From Rubrivivax gelatinosus IL144 (GTDB lineage: Bacteria > Pseudomonadota > Gammaproteobacteria > Burkholderiales > Burkholderiaceae_C), in NCBI RefSeq assembly GCF_000284255.1, contig NC_017075.1, positions 2,232,001 through 2,296,000 on the forward strand: 64,000 nucleotides of DNA, read 5' to 3'. The translations under genes and the position numbers were made by a program. Under the pieces are notes generated by a model that worked only from the letters and a program-made list of their open reading frames with translations, ran no database searches and was not told where the DNA came from. Each line of letters starts with the position of its first letter. Within the stretch, counting starts at the first letter, position 1. Below, in pieces: positions 19,594-29,352 of this stretch.

Positions 19594-20886
19594 TCAGGCT
19601 TCGGCTTCTTCCAGCGGCACGGTGATCGTCGCCGAGACGCCGCCGCCGGGGCGCGCCTTCAGCGTCAGCGCGGCACGATCGCCGTAGAGCTGCGCCAGGC
19701 GCTCGCGGATGTTGGCCAGCCCCAGCCCGGTGCCGGCGGCCGAGGCGCCGAAGCCGGCGCCGTCGTCCTCGACGACCAGGGCGAGGCGGCCGTCCTCGCT
19801 GCGTTCGGCGCGTACATCGACACGCGCCGGGCCGATCTTCGGCTCGACGCCGTGCTTGACGGCGTTCTCGGCCAGCGAGATCAGCATCAGCGGCGGGAAA
19901 CGGTGGCGCAGCAGCGGCTCCTCGGCCTGCACCGACCAGCCGAGCCGCGGCATGCGCGCGGCCATCAGCCCGAGGTAGGCGCGCACGATCTCGAACTGGC
20001 CGCCGACGGTGGCCTGGGCCGAGCCGTCGCTGCGCAGGCGCGGGATCGCGGCGCGCAGGTATTCGACGAGGCGGTCGATCATCTCGGCGGCGCGTGCCGG
20101 GTCGGTGGCGATCGCGCTGCGTACGCCGGCCAGCGTGTTGAACAGGAAATGCGGCTCGACCTGCGCGGCCAGCACCGACAGCCGCAGCTCGGCTTCGCGC
20201 CGCTGTGCCTGGGCCTCGGCGAGCGCGCGTTCGCGCGCCAGCGCCGCCAGGCCTTCGCGCTCGCGGCGCAGGCCGCGCAGCCCCAAGCCGCCGGCGAGCA
20301 GGAAGGCGACGCCGGCGCGCGTGACGAAGTTGGAGATCTGGCTGGCCGGGTCGTCCGGGTCGCTGCCGCGGGTTCCCGAGTGCGGTTCGGCCTCGTCGTC
20401 GGGCGAGCGGATCGTCATGCCGATCAGCATCACGATCCGGCGGCGCTTGCCGTGTTCGTCGACGTTGCCGGTGCGTTCGGCGATGAACTGCTTCAGCGGC
20501 TCGGCACCCCAGGCGTGGAAGGCCTGCGTCGCGGCGACGACGGCCAGGATGGCCAGCACCAGTGCCCACCATTCGCGGCGATCGTCCCAGCGCTGCCGGC
20601 GCACCCAGACGCCCAGCGCCGGGCCGAGCAGCGCCGGGCCCGTCAGCGTCAGCACCAGCTCGGCGATGCCCGGCCACGGCCGGTCGGCCGGGTTGTCGTT
20701 GGTCAGCACCGTCAGCACCAGCACGACGAAGACGCTGCCCAGGATCAGCGCCATGCGCCACAGCCGGCCACGCGCCCAGGCCGGGCTGAACACCGGCCAG
20801 CGGCGGTAGCGTGTGAACCAGCCGTGGTCGCGGCCGGTGAGTTCGGCCGGCAGCGGCTGGTCCAGCGCGGTCACGGGAATCGTCAT
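19594..20886 (-). CDS. LytS/YehU-type membrane sensor histidine kinase
   Basis: A 430-residue sensor kinase. About four hydrophobic segments occur before residue 210 (roughly 43-62, 73-95, 106-124 and 187-203). The His-kinase domain carries H246 in QVEPHFLFNTLAGVRSA and the ATPase domain has SLAENAVKHG and GTGLGLANIRERL. This is the HPK8 subclass that partners LytTR regulators. A hydrophilic, acidic loop (about 130-180) sits between membrane segments. Start at the ATG at 20886, just before a Pro/Arg-rich extension. It is the first gene of the operon with its response regulator. Confidence 0.92.
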   Translation of the reverse strand: MTIPVTALDQPLPAELTGRDHGWFTRYRRWPVFSPAWARGRLWRMALILGSVFVVLVLTVLTNDNPADRPWPGIAELVLTLTGPALLGPALGVWVRRQRWDDRREWWALVLAILAVVAATQAFHAWGAEPLKQFIAERTGNVDEHGKRRRIVMLIGMTIRSPDDEAEPHSGTRGSDPDDPASQISNFVTRAGVAFLLAGGLGLRGLRREREGLAALARERALAEAQAQRREAELRLSVLAAQVEPHFLFNTLAGVRSAIATDPARAAEMIDRLVEYLRAAIPRLRSDGSAQATVGGQFEIVRAYLGLMAARMPRLGWSVQAEEPLLRHRFPPLMLISLAENAVKHGVEPKIGPARVDVRAERSEDGRLALVVEDDGAGFGASAAGTGLGLANIRERLAQLYGDRAALTLKARPGGGVSATITVPLEEAEA

Positions 20887-20962
20887 GGGGCGAGAGCGTA
20901 GCGCCTGGCCGGGCGCGCCACGGCGCACGCGACGAACGCCGCGCCGGAGCCGACGAAGGCCG

Positions 20963-21886
20963 TCAATCGGCGATCGTGTCGGCGCCCACCGCCGAGGCCG
21001 GCTTCGGCGCCGCGCCCTTCAAGTTGAGCCAGGCGCTGGCCGCGCCGCAGGCGGCGATGACCGCCATGCCGACCCAGGCCCAGCCGTCGGGCAGGTGGCG
21101 GAAGACGATCCAGCCGACCAGCGCCGCGGCGCCGATCTGGGCGTAGACGAAGGGCATCAGCGTCGAGGTCGGCGCCATGCCCATTGCCAGGATCAGCATC
21201 AGGTGGCCGCCGGTGCCCAGCAGGCCGATCAGCATCATCCAGCCCCATTGCGCCGGCGTCGCCGCGGCCAGCGCGCCGAGCGCGTCCACGGGGCCGGCGA
21301 ACAGCAGCGGCAGCAGGATCGCGGTGCCGGTGAAGCCGGTCCAGAAGTGCGTCGTGTACGGGTTCTCCAGCGCCGCCATGCGGCTGGTCAGCACCTGGAA
21401 CGAGGCGTAGGTGAAGGCGCCGCCCAGCGGGAACAGCACCGCCCAGCCGAAGACGCCGCTGCCCGGGCGGATGACGATCAGCGCGCCGACGAAGGCGCCG
21501 ATGACCAGCAGCCAGCGCAGCCGCGAGACGCGTTCGCCGAGGAACCAGCCGGCCAGCAGCGTCACCAGCACCGGCGTCAGCATGTTGATCGCGGTGAACT
21601 CGGGCACCGGCATGGCCTGCACGCCGAAGAAGCTGAAGCCGCTGGTGGCCAGCAGCAGCGCGCCGCGCAGCGCCTGGAATCGCGGGTGCGCGCTGCGGAA
21701 ACCGTGTTTCGGGTCGAGAGCCAGCCAGACCGTCATCGCCAGTGCCTGGAAGGCGTAGCGCACGGTCAGCAGCACCAGCACCGGCAGCGCCGCGCCCAGC
21801 CAGCGCACGCTGTTGTCCATCGTGCCGAAGCACGCGGCCATCGCCAGCACCAGTGCGATGCCGAGCCCGGGGCGGCGCCCGGTCAT
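20963..21886 (-). CDS. EamA/DMT family transporter
   Basis: A 307-residue inner-membrane protein with about ten transmembrane segments and the internal duplication of the drug/metabolite transporter family; the repeats start near residues 8 and 160. Motifs such as FTAINMLTPVLVTLLAGWFLGERV are typical of EamA permeases. The family exports amino acids, nucleobases and other small metabolites; the substrate cannot be named. It follows the PHP phosphatase gene by 55 bases on the same strand. Confidence 0.85.
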   Translation of the reverse strand: MTGRRPGLGIALVLAMAACFGTMDNSVRWLGAALPVLVLLTVRYAFQALAMTVWLALDPKHGFRSAHPRFQALRGALLLATSGFSFFGVQAMPVPEFTAINMLTPVLVTLLAGWFLGERVSRLRWLLVIGAFVGALIVIRPGSGVFGWAVLFPLGGAFTYASFQVLTSRMAALENPYTTHFWTGFTGTAILLPLLFAGPVDALGALAAATPAQWGWMMLIGLLGTGGHLMLILAMGMAPTSTLMPFVYAQIGAAALVGWIVFRHLPDGWAWVGMAVIAACGAASAWLNLKGAAPKPASAVGADTIAD

Positions 21887-21941
21887 GGCGTGGCCATCGG
21901 CCTGGCGGCCGGTCCCGCCGGGCGGGAACGAGCCCCGGGGC

Positions 21942-22799
21942 TCATGCGCGCTGGATGCGCCCGGCCAGCGCCTGCCAGACCGGCGTCAGCCGTCCGGGCA
22001 GGTCGGGCAGGGCACCGAGGTCGACGCGGCTCTCGTCGGGCGAATGGAAGTCGCTGCCGCGCGAGGCGAGCAGCTCGAACTCGAGCGCGGTGTCGGCGTA
22101 CTGCAGCTGCTCGGCCACGGTGTGGCTGCCGGTGACGACCTCGACGGCCTGCCCGCCGTGGGCGACGAACTCGCTGAACAGCGCGTACTCGGCGGTCGGC
22201 GAGAAGCGGTAGCGCGCCGGGTGCGCGATGACGGCCACGCCGCCGGCGCCGGTGATCCAGCGCACCGCGTCGCCCAGCCCCGCCCAGTGGTGCGGCACGT
22301 GGCCGGGCTTGCCGGCGGCCAGGTAGTGGCGGAAGACCTCGTGCGTCTCGGCGAAGTAACCGGCTTCGACCAGCCAGCGCGCGAAGTGGGTGCGCGAGAT
22401 CAGCTCGGGGTTGCCGACGTAGCGCAGCGCGCCCTCGAAGGCGCCGCGGATGCCGACCGCGGCCAGCGCCTGGCTCATGCGTTCGGCACGTTCGCGCCGT
22501 CCCGAGCGGATGGCCTGCAGCCCGGCGACGAGCGCCTCGTCCTCGGGGTCGACGCCCAGGCCGACGATGTGCACCGACTCGCCGGCGAAGGTCACCGAGA
22601 TCTCGCAGCCGGCGAGAAAGCCCATGCCGAGATCCAGCGCCGCTTCGCGGGCGCGGGCGACGCCGCCCAGTTCGTCGTGGTCGGTCAGCGCCCAGAGTTC
22701 GACGCCTTGCGCGTGGGCGCGCGTGGCGAGGGCTTCGGGACTCAGCGTGCCGTCGGAGACGTCGGAATGCGAGTGGAGGTCGGCGTTGATCAGCTGCAC
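21942..22799 (-). CDS. rnm: PHP-domain 3',5'-nucleotide phosphatase / RNase AM family
   Basis: A 285-residue PHP-family metallophosphoesterase. Metal-site motifs are DLHSHSDVSDG (about 7-17), ALTDHDELGG (37-46), EIS, IAHPARY (about 193-199) and RGSDFHSPDE near the C-terminus. Proteins of this layout (E. coli YciV and relatives) remove phosphate from 3',5'-bisphosphorylated nucleosides and trim RNA 5' ends. It is 31 bases downstream of lolD on the same strand. The symbol is by family resemblance. Confidence 0.85.
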   Translation of the reverse strand: MQLINADLHSHSDVSDGTLSPEALATRAHAQGVELWALTDHDELGGVARAREAALDLGMGFLAGCEISVTFAGESVHIVGLGVDPEDEALVAGLQAIRSGRRERAERMSQALAAVGIRGAFEGALRYVGNPELISRTHFARWLVEAGYFAETHEVFRHYLAAGKPGHVPHHWAGLGDAVRWITGAGGVAVIAHPARYRFSPTAEYALFSEFVAHGGQAVEVVTGSHTVAEQLQYADTALEFELLASRGSDFHSPDESRVDLGALPDLPGRLTPVWQALAGRIQRA

Positions 22800-22830
22800 C
22801 GCCCGGGATTCTAGGAAGCGGGGCGCGGGT

Positions 22831-23497
<667 letters not shown>

Positions 23498-23505
<8 letters not shown>

Positions 23506-24754
23506 AACGCAGCGCCTCGGCCGGGTTCACGCGGCTGGCACGCCAGCTCGGGTACAGCGTGGCGACGAAGGACAGCAGCAGCGAGACGACGGCGATCGGC
23601 ACGATGTCGGCCATCATCGGTTCGCTGGGCATGCGGCTGATCAGGTAGATGCTGCCGGGCAGGAAGGCCACGCCCAGCAGGCGTTCGAGCGCCGGCACGA
23701 TGACGTCGATGTTGAAGGCCACCAGCAGGCCCAGCGCGACGCCGCTCAAGGTGCCGATGATCCCGGCCGTCGCGCCCTGGACGATGAAGATGCCCATGAT
23801 CGAGCGCGGGCTGGCGCCCAGCGTGCGCAGGATGGCGATGTCGGCGCGTTTGTCGGTCACCGTCATCACCAGCGTCGACACGAGGTTGAACGCGGCGACG
23901 GCGACGATCAGCGTCAGGATGATGGCCATCATGCGCTTCTCGACCTGCACCGCATCGAACCAGTTGCGGTTGGTCTGCGTCCAGTCGCGCACGATCACCG
24001 ACGGGCCCAGCGCCTGAGCCAGTTCGTCGCCGACGCGGCGCGCCTGGTGCACGTCGGCCAGCTTCAGCTGCACGCCGGTCGGGCCGCCGGTCTGGAACAG
24101 GCGCGCGGCGTCGTCCATCGCGATCAGCACCAGGCCGCTGTCGTACTCGTAGTGCCCGGCCTGGAAGGTGCCGGTGACGGTGAACTGCTTGAGCCGCGGC
24201 ACGACGCCGGCCGGCGTGAACTGGCCACCCGGCGCGGCGATCGTGATCGTGTCGCCGACTCGCACGCCCAGCAGCCGCGCGAGCTCGGCGCCGATCACCG
24301 CGTGCCACTGGCCGGGCTGCAGCGCCGCCAGTTCGCGGTCGCGCAGCTGGTGCGCCAGGTCGGTGACCTCGGCTTCGGCCGCCGGATCGATGCCGCGCAC
24401 GACCGCGCCTCGCAGCACGTCGCCGCGGCCGACCAGGGTCTGCGCGGCGACGAAGGGCGCGGCGCCGACGACCTGCGGGTTGGTGCGTGCCGCCGCCACC
24501 GTGGCCTGCCAGTCGGGCAGGGCGCCGCCGCCGGCGTCGTGGATCTCGACGGCCGAGATCACGCTCAGCATGCGGTCGCGCACTTCCTTCTGGAAACCGT
24601 TCATCACGCTGAGCACGATGATCAGCGCGGCCACGCCGAGCGTGATGCCGAGCACCGAGATCGCGGAGATGAACGAGATGAAGCCGTTGCGTCGGCCGGC
24701 CCGTCCGGCGCGCGTGTAGCGCCAGCCGACGTGCCACTCGTAAGGCAGGTTCAT
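23498..24754 (-). CDS. lolC: LolC/LolE-type lipoprotein-releasing permease
   Basis: A 418-residue permease with four membrane segments: one near the N-terminus ([30 protein letters not shown] within about 25-55) and three at the C-terminus (about 270-400), around a large periplasmic domain. The start [15 protein letters not shown] is characteristic. It forms the membrane part of LolCDE with the adjacent LolD. Only one permease gene is present, as in many bacteria where a LolF-like homodimer serves, so lolC versus lolF/lolE cannot be decided. Confidence 0.93.
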
Positions 24755-24807
24755 GGGGCCGGGATGCTAACCCGCCGGCCGCGGCCGACCCCGCGCGGCG
24801 CCGGATA

Positions 24808-25743
24808 ATGCGCGCCGTGCACCTGATCGTTCCTTTCGCGGCGCCGCTGTCGGACGCCGGTCGCGCCGCGTTGCGCAGCCTGGAGCTGCCGCGGCTGCGC
24901 GAACTGCTCGCCCGCCTGCCGGCGCGCGTGCACGACGACGGCGTGGAGACCAGTTTCAGCCCGCCGCACGAACGTGCGCTGGCGCTCGCGCTCGGCTTCG
25001 CCGGCGGCGACGGCCAGTTGCCCTGGGCCGCCTGGCATGCCGCGCAGGACGGCGCCACCGACCTCGGCGACCTCGCCTGGGGCGAGCTGACGCCGGCCCA
25101 CTGGCGCCTGGGCACCGAGCAGGTCAGCTTCCTCGACCCCGAGTCGCTGGCGCTCGACGAGGCCGGCTCGCGCGCCTTCTTCGAGCTCGTCGCGCCGCTG
25201 TTCACCAGCGAAGGCTGTCTGCTGCGCTGGGCGGCACCGCTGCGCTGGTACCTGGCCCACGAGAGCCTGGCCGAGCTGCGCACGGCGTCGCCGGACCGCG
25301 TCATCGGCCGCCACGTCGACCCCTGGCTCACCGACCAGCCGGCGGTGCGCCTGGTGCGGCGGCTGCAGAACGAGGTCCAGATGCTGCTGTACACGCACCC
25401 GCTGAACGACAAACGCGAGGCGCGCGGCCTGCCGACCGTCAACTCCTTCTGGCTCAGCGGCTGCGGCCCGGCGCAGCCGGTGCGCGGCCGTGTGCCGACG
25501 GTCGACTACCGGCTGCGCAGCCCGGCGCTGAACGAAGACTGGGCCGGCTGGTGCCAGGCCTGGCGAACGCTGGACGCCGGCCCGATCACCGAGCTGCTGG
25601 CGGCCCGCGTGCGCGGCCAGGCGGTCAAGCTGACGCTGTGCGGCGAACGGTCCTCGGTGGCCTGCGAAGCCGGCGGCGCCTGGCAGTCGCTGCGCGCGCG
25701 CCTGGCGCGCCCGGCGCCGAACGAACTGCTGGAGACGCTGTGA
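24808..25743 (+). CDS. RpfE-like conserved protein next to recJ
   Basis: A 311-residue cytoplasmic protein. It resembles the betaproteobacterial family annotated as RpfE-type or cofactor-independent phosphoglycerate-mutase-like, commonly located beside recJ. Recognisable blocks are MRAVHLIVPFAAP, a central LGTEQVSFLDPESLALDE and a C-terminal NSFWLSGCG. I see no complete alkaline-phosphatase-type metal site, so mutase activity should not be assumed. It overlaps recJ by GTGA and diverges from lolC with 53 bases between starts. The family name rests on context as much as on sequence. Confidence 0.6.
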   Translation: MRAVHLIVPFAAPLSDAGRAALRSLELPRLRELLARLPARVHDDGVETSFSPPHERALALALGFAGGDGQLPWAAWHAAQDGATDLGDLAWGELTPAHWRLGTEQVSFLDPESLALDEAGSRAFFELVAPLFTSEGCLLRWAAPLRWYLAHESLAELRTASPDRVIGRHVDPWLTDQPAVRLVRRLQNEVQMLLYTHPLNDKREARGLPTVNSFWLSGCGPAQPVRGRVPTVDYRLRSPALNEDWAGWCQAWRTLDAGPITELLAARVRGQAVKLTLCGERSSVACEAGGAWQSLRARLARPAPNELLETL

Positions 25744-27461
25744 TCCTCCAGTCCCGCGACGTGCCGCCGCGTGCGGCCTTCGCGCTCGAACAGGCCGGCG
25801 TGCACCCGCTGCTGGCGCGGCTGCTGGCCGCACGCGGCGTGCGCGCCGCCGACGAGCTCGACACCCACCCGGCGCGCCTGCTGCGCCCCGACGCGCTGCG
25901 TGGCGCCGCCGAGGCCGGCCGGCTGCTGGCCGACACCATCGCCGGCGGCGGCCGCATCTGCGTCGTCGCCGATTACGACTGCGACGGCGCCACCGCCTGC
26001 GCCGTCGCGCTGCGCGGCCTGGCGATGCTGGGCGCGCGCCGCGAACACCTGCACTACGTCGTGCCCGACCGTGCGGTGCACGGCTATGGCCTGACGCCGG
26101 CCATCGTCGAGCTGGCGCGCGAAAAGCGCCCGGATCTGCTGGTCACCGTCGACAACGGCATCGCCAGCCTCGAAGGCGTGGCGCACGCGCGGGCGCTGGG
26201 CCTGGCAGTGCTGGTCACCGACCACCACCTGCCGGCGATGGACGCCTCGGGCGTCGTGCTGCCGGCGGCCGACGTCATCGTCAACCCGAACCAGCCCGGC
26301 TGCGGCTTCGACAGCAAGGCGCTGGCCGGCGTCGGCGTCGTCTTCTACGTGCTGCTGGCCGCGCGTGCCGAGCTGCGCGCGCGCGGGCGCTTCGACGCCG
26401 CGACGCAGCCGCGGCTGGAGTCGCTGCTCGACCTGGTGGCGCTGGGCACGGTGGCCGACGTCGTGCGCCTGGACGCCAACAACCGCCGCCTCGTCGGCCT
26501 GGGCCTGGCGCGCGTGCGTGCCGGGCGCATGCAGCCGGGCGTCGCGGCGCTGTTCGCCGTCGCCCGCCGGGCGCCCGAGCGGGCCGCGTCCTTCGACTTC
26601 GGCTTCGCGCTCGGGCCGCGCATCAACGCCGCCGGCCGCCTGGCCGACATGACGCTGGGCATCGAGTGCCTGCTGACCGACGACACGATGCGCGCCGCCG
26701 AACTGGCGGCGCAGCTCGACGCGATCAACCGCGAGCGCCGCGAGGTCGAGGCCGGCATGCGCGAGGCCGCCGAAGCGACGGTGCAGCGCTACGGCGACAC
26801 CGACACGCCGCCGGCCGTCGCGCTCTTCGACCCCGGCTTCCACGAAGGCGTGGTCGGCATCGTCGCCGGCCGGCTCAAGGACCGGCTGCACCGGCCGACC
26901 TTCGCTTTCGCCTGCGGTGCCGACGGCGCGCTGAAGGGCTCCGGGCGATCCATTCCCGGCTTCCACCTGCGCGACGCGCTGGACCTGGTCGCCAAGCGCC
27001 ACCCCGGGCTGCTGCTGCGTTTCGGCGGCCACGCGATGGCCGCCGGCTGCACGCTGGCCGCGGGTGGCTTCGAAACCTTCGAGCAGGCGCTGCGTGCCGT
27101 CGCCGGCGAATGGCTGGACGCGGCGACGCTGGAGCGCCGGCTGGCCGTCGACGGCCCGCTGGAGCCGCAGTGGTTCGACGCGCCGACGGTGGCGCTGCTC
27201 GACGCCCAGGTCTGGGGCCAGGGTTTCGAGGCGCCGGTGTTCTGCGACGAGGTGCAGGTCGTGCAGCAGCGCCTGGTCGGCGAGAAGCACACCAAGCTGC
27301 GCCTGCGCCACGGCAGCGCCGTGCGCGAGGCGATCTGGTTCGGCCACGCCGACCCGGTGCCCGAACGCCTGCGCCTGGCCTACCGCTTGTCGCTGGACGA
27401 GTGGAACGGCCAGCAGCGTGTGCAGATGGTGGTCGAAGCGGGGCTCGAAGCCACGGCCTGA
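25740..27461 (+). CDS. recJ: RecJ single-stranded-DNA 5'-3' exonuclease
   Basis: A 573-residue RecJ. DHH-family metal motifs are VADYDCDGATA (about 71-81), VTVDNGIASLEG, VTDHHLP (about 160-166) and ALGTVADVV; the DHHA1 motif is FGGHAMAAG (about 421-429). The C-terminal OB-fold region ends at 573, close to the family length. It digests 5' ends of single-stranded DNA in RecF-pathway recombination, mismatch repair and base excision repair. The start is a GTG overlapping the previous stop, and upstream in-frame sequence belongs to a shadow frame. Confidence 0.95.
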   Translation: MILQSRDVPPRAAFALEQAGVHPLLARLLAARGVRAADELDTHPARLLRPDALRGAAEAGRLLADTIAGGGRICVVADYDCDGATACAVALRGLAMLGARREHLHYVVPDRAVHGYGLTPAIVELAREKRPDLLVTVDNGIASLEGVAHARALGLAVLVTDHHLPAMDASGVVLPAADVIVNPNQPGCGFDSKALAGVGVVFYVLLAARAELRARGRFDAATQPRLESLLDLVALGTVADVVRLDANNRRLVGLGLARVRAGRMQPGVAALFAVARRAPERAASFDFGFALGPRINAAGRLADMTLGIECLLTDDTMRAAELAAQLDAINRERREVEAGMREAAEATVQRYGDTDTPPAVALFDPGFHEGVVGIVAGRLKDRLHRPTFAFACGADGALKGSGRSIPGFHLRDALDLVAKRHPGLLLRFGGHAMAAGCTLAAGGFETFEQALRAVAGEWLDAATLERRLAVDGPLEPQWFDAPTVALLDAQVWGQGFEAPVFCDEVQVVQQRLVGEKHTKLRLRHGSAVREAIWFGHADPVPERLRLAYRLSLDEWNGQQRVQMVVEAGLEATA

Positions 27462-27512
27462 GCGCCGCCGACGCAGCAGGGGATTGCGCCGGCCGCTGCG
27501 CGGCGAACAATG

Positions 27513-27533
27513 CCTTCCTTCCCCGGAAGGAGG
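27513..27533 (+). promoter_or_regulatory. hairpin partly covering the ribosome-binding site of the lysozyme gene
   Basis: CCTTCC (27513-27518) can pair with GGAAGG (27525-27530), which is part of the very strong Shine-Dalgarno GGAAGGAGG (27525-27533). The start codon follows 5 bases later. The hairpin could restrain translation of a cell-wall-degrading enzyme. It is predicted by eye only. Confidence 0.4.
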
Positions 27534-27538
27534 CGACC

Positions 27539-28306
27539 ATGCCCGCTGCGCTGCGCGACATGCCCGACGAAGGGCTGGAACTGGTGAAGAGCTTCGAGGG
27601 CATTCCCGACGGGGACCCGAGCACGGTCAACATCGACCCCTATCTCGACCCGGTCGGCATCTGGACCATCGGCTGGGGCCATGCCATCGCCGACAGCGCC
27701 GGGCGCTGGCTGCGCGGGCCGGCGGCGCGCGACCAGGCGCTGGCCGCCTATCCGGGCGGCATCACCCGGGCCCAGGCCGAGACCCTGCTGCGCGCCGACC
27801 TGCTCGACGCCTGCCGCGACGTGCAGCGCCTGGTGACGGTGCCCCTGACCGACGCGCAGTTCGGCGCGCTCGTCAGCTTCGCCTTCAACCTCGGTGCCGG
27901 CAGCCTGATGAAGTCCACGCTGCTCAAGCAGCTCAACGCCGGCGACGCCGCCGGCGCGGCCGAGCAGTTCCTGGTCTGGGACAAGGGCCGCGTCGACGGC
28001 GTGCTCAAGCCGCTGCCGGGGCTGACGCGCCGCCGTCGCGCCGAGCGTGCGCTGTTCCTCGGCGAGGACTGGCGCGCGGCCGGTGGCGTGCGCACCGTGC
28101 GCGGCGCGGTCGTGCTGCCGCTGGCCTCGCGTTCGATCGCGCGCCGTGCCGAAGCCGAGGAGCAAGCCCCGCCGGCGCGCAAACGCCCCGCGCGCGGCGC
28201 CGTGCTGGCGACGCAGGACCCGCTGCAGCTGCGCCTGCCGGCCGGCAAACCGCGGCGTGCCGCGGCCAAGCGGGCGAAGAAACGTTCGGAGCCGGCGCCG
28301 GCCTGA
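27539..28306 (+). CDS. GH24 phage-type lysozyme with basic C-terminal tail
   Basis: A 255-residue lysozyme. The GH24 site is present: catalytic E20 in VKSFEG, D37 in PYLDPVG and T43 in WTIGWGHA, with the C-terminal lobe FGALVSFAFNLGAGSLMKSTLLKQLN (about 108-133). The spacing E20 to D37 is longer than in T4-type enzymes because of an insertion. It cleaves peptidoglycan glycan strands. After about residue 180 it has a Lys/Arg/Ala/Pro-rich tail that is absent from simple endolysins. There is no signal peptide, holin, spanin or other phage gene nearby, so release to the periplasm is unexplained. Convergent with the VWA gene 14 bases away. Confidence 0.85.
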   Translation: MPAALRDMPDEGLELVKSFEGIPDGDPSTVNIDPYLDPVGIWTIGWGHAIADSAGRWLRGPAARDQALAAYPGGITRAQAETLLRADLLDACRDVQRLVTVPLTDAQFGALVSFAFNLGAGSLMKSTLLKQLNAGDAAGAAEQFLVWDKGRVDGVLKPLPGLTRRRRAERALFLGEDWRAAGGVRTVRGAVVLPLASRSIARRAEAEEQAPPARKRPARGAVLATQDPLQLRLPAGKPRRAAAKRAKKRSEPAPA

Positions 28307-28320
28307 AGTCGCGGGGCGCG

Positions 28321-29352
28321 TCAGGCGACGCGCCCGAACCACCACAGCGACAGCCCCGAGGCCAGCAGCGCCAGCAGCGCGCCGACGCCGGCGAACAGCG
28401 CCGTGATCTCGGTCTCCTTGCGCTCGACGACCATGCGCGAGCCCAGGCTCTGGTAGACCTTCTTCAGGTCCTCGGCGGTGCCGGCGTAGAAGTACTCGCC
28501 CATCGTCATCTGGGCGATCTGCTTGAGCGTGTCCTCGTCCAGGCGCACGCGCATCGACCAGCCCTCGAAGCCGATGATCTCGCCCTTGGTCGTGCCGATG
28601 CCCACCGTGTAGACGCGGATGCCGCGGTCGGCGGCCATCTTCGCGGCGTCGATCGGGTCGGGGCCGGTGGTGCGCTGGCCGTCGGTCAGCAGGATCATCG
28701 CCGCCGAGCCGTAGGAGCCCACAGGCACCGGCGTGAAGTCGGTCTTCTTTTCCGGGTCGCCCAGCATGCGCGGCATCGCACGCTGGCCGGTCACCTGCTG
28801 GATGTCGATGCCGGCATTGGGGAAGATCGTCGCCAGCGACAGCACGATGCCGCTGCCGATCGCCGTGCCGCGCTGCAGCTGGAAGCGCTCGATGGCGGCC
28901 AGCACGTCGTCGCGGCTGGTCGTCGGCGCCTGCACGACGGCGGCGGTGCCGGCAAAGGACACGACGCCGACGCGCACCTCGCGCGGCAGCGACTCGACGA
29001 AGGCGCGCGCCGCCTCCTGCGCCGCGACCAGCCGGTTGGGCTTGACGTCCTCGGCGCGCATGCTGCCCGAGACGTCCATCGCCAGGATGATCGTGCGCTC
29101 GGCCATCGGCAGCGTCAGCGTCGCCGTCGGCCGCGCCAGCGCGAGCAGCAGCGCGGCCAGCGCCAGCGCCATCAGCGCCGGCGGCACATGGCGGCGCCAG
29201 CCCGGGCCGCGGCCCAGCGCCTGCTTGACGATCGCGACGCTGGCCAGGCGCACTGTCGCGCGGCGGCGCCGGCGCAGGATCCACAGGTACAGCAGCACCA
29301 GCACCGGCAGCAGGGCCAGCGCCGGCAGCATCTGCGGCCACAAAAAGCTCAT
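28321..29352 (-). CDS. VWA-domain membrane protein (BatA-like)
   Basis: A 343-residue protein with membrane segments at about 5-25, 57-75 and 320-338, and a von Willebrand A domain (about 88-300). The MIDAS metal site DVSGSM (about 92-97) is intact, followed by the LLTDGQRTTG strand and loop. BatA-like proteins are periplasm-facing partners of MoxR ATPases and are linked to stress tolerance or assembly of periplasmic complexes. The ATG overlaps the end of the DUF58 gene (ATGA), giving the order MoxR-DUF58-VWA. Confidence 0.88.
   Translation of the reverse strand: MSFLWPQMLPALALLPVLVLLYLWILRRRRRATVRLASVAIVKQALGRGPGWRRHVPPALMALALAALLLALARPTATLTLPMAERTIILAMDVSGSMRAEDVKPNRLVAAQEAARAFVESLPREVRVGVVSFAGTAAVVQAPTTSRDDVLAAIERFQLQRGTAIGSGIVLSLATIFPNAGIDIQQVTGQRAMPRMLGDPEKKTDFTPVPVGSYGSAAMILLTDGQRTTGPDPIDAAKMAADRGIRVYTVGIGTTKGEIIGFEGWSMRVRLDEDTLKQIAQMTMGEYFYAGTAEDLKKVYQSLGSRMVVERKETEITALFAGVGALLALLASGLSLWWFGRVA

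Noticed and set aside
27539..28306. Remnant prophage around the lysozyme gene
   Set aside because: No integrase, structural, holin or terminase gene and no attachment repeats are present, and flanking genes are housekeeping. It is therefore listed only as a lone lysozyme.
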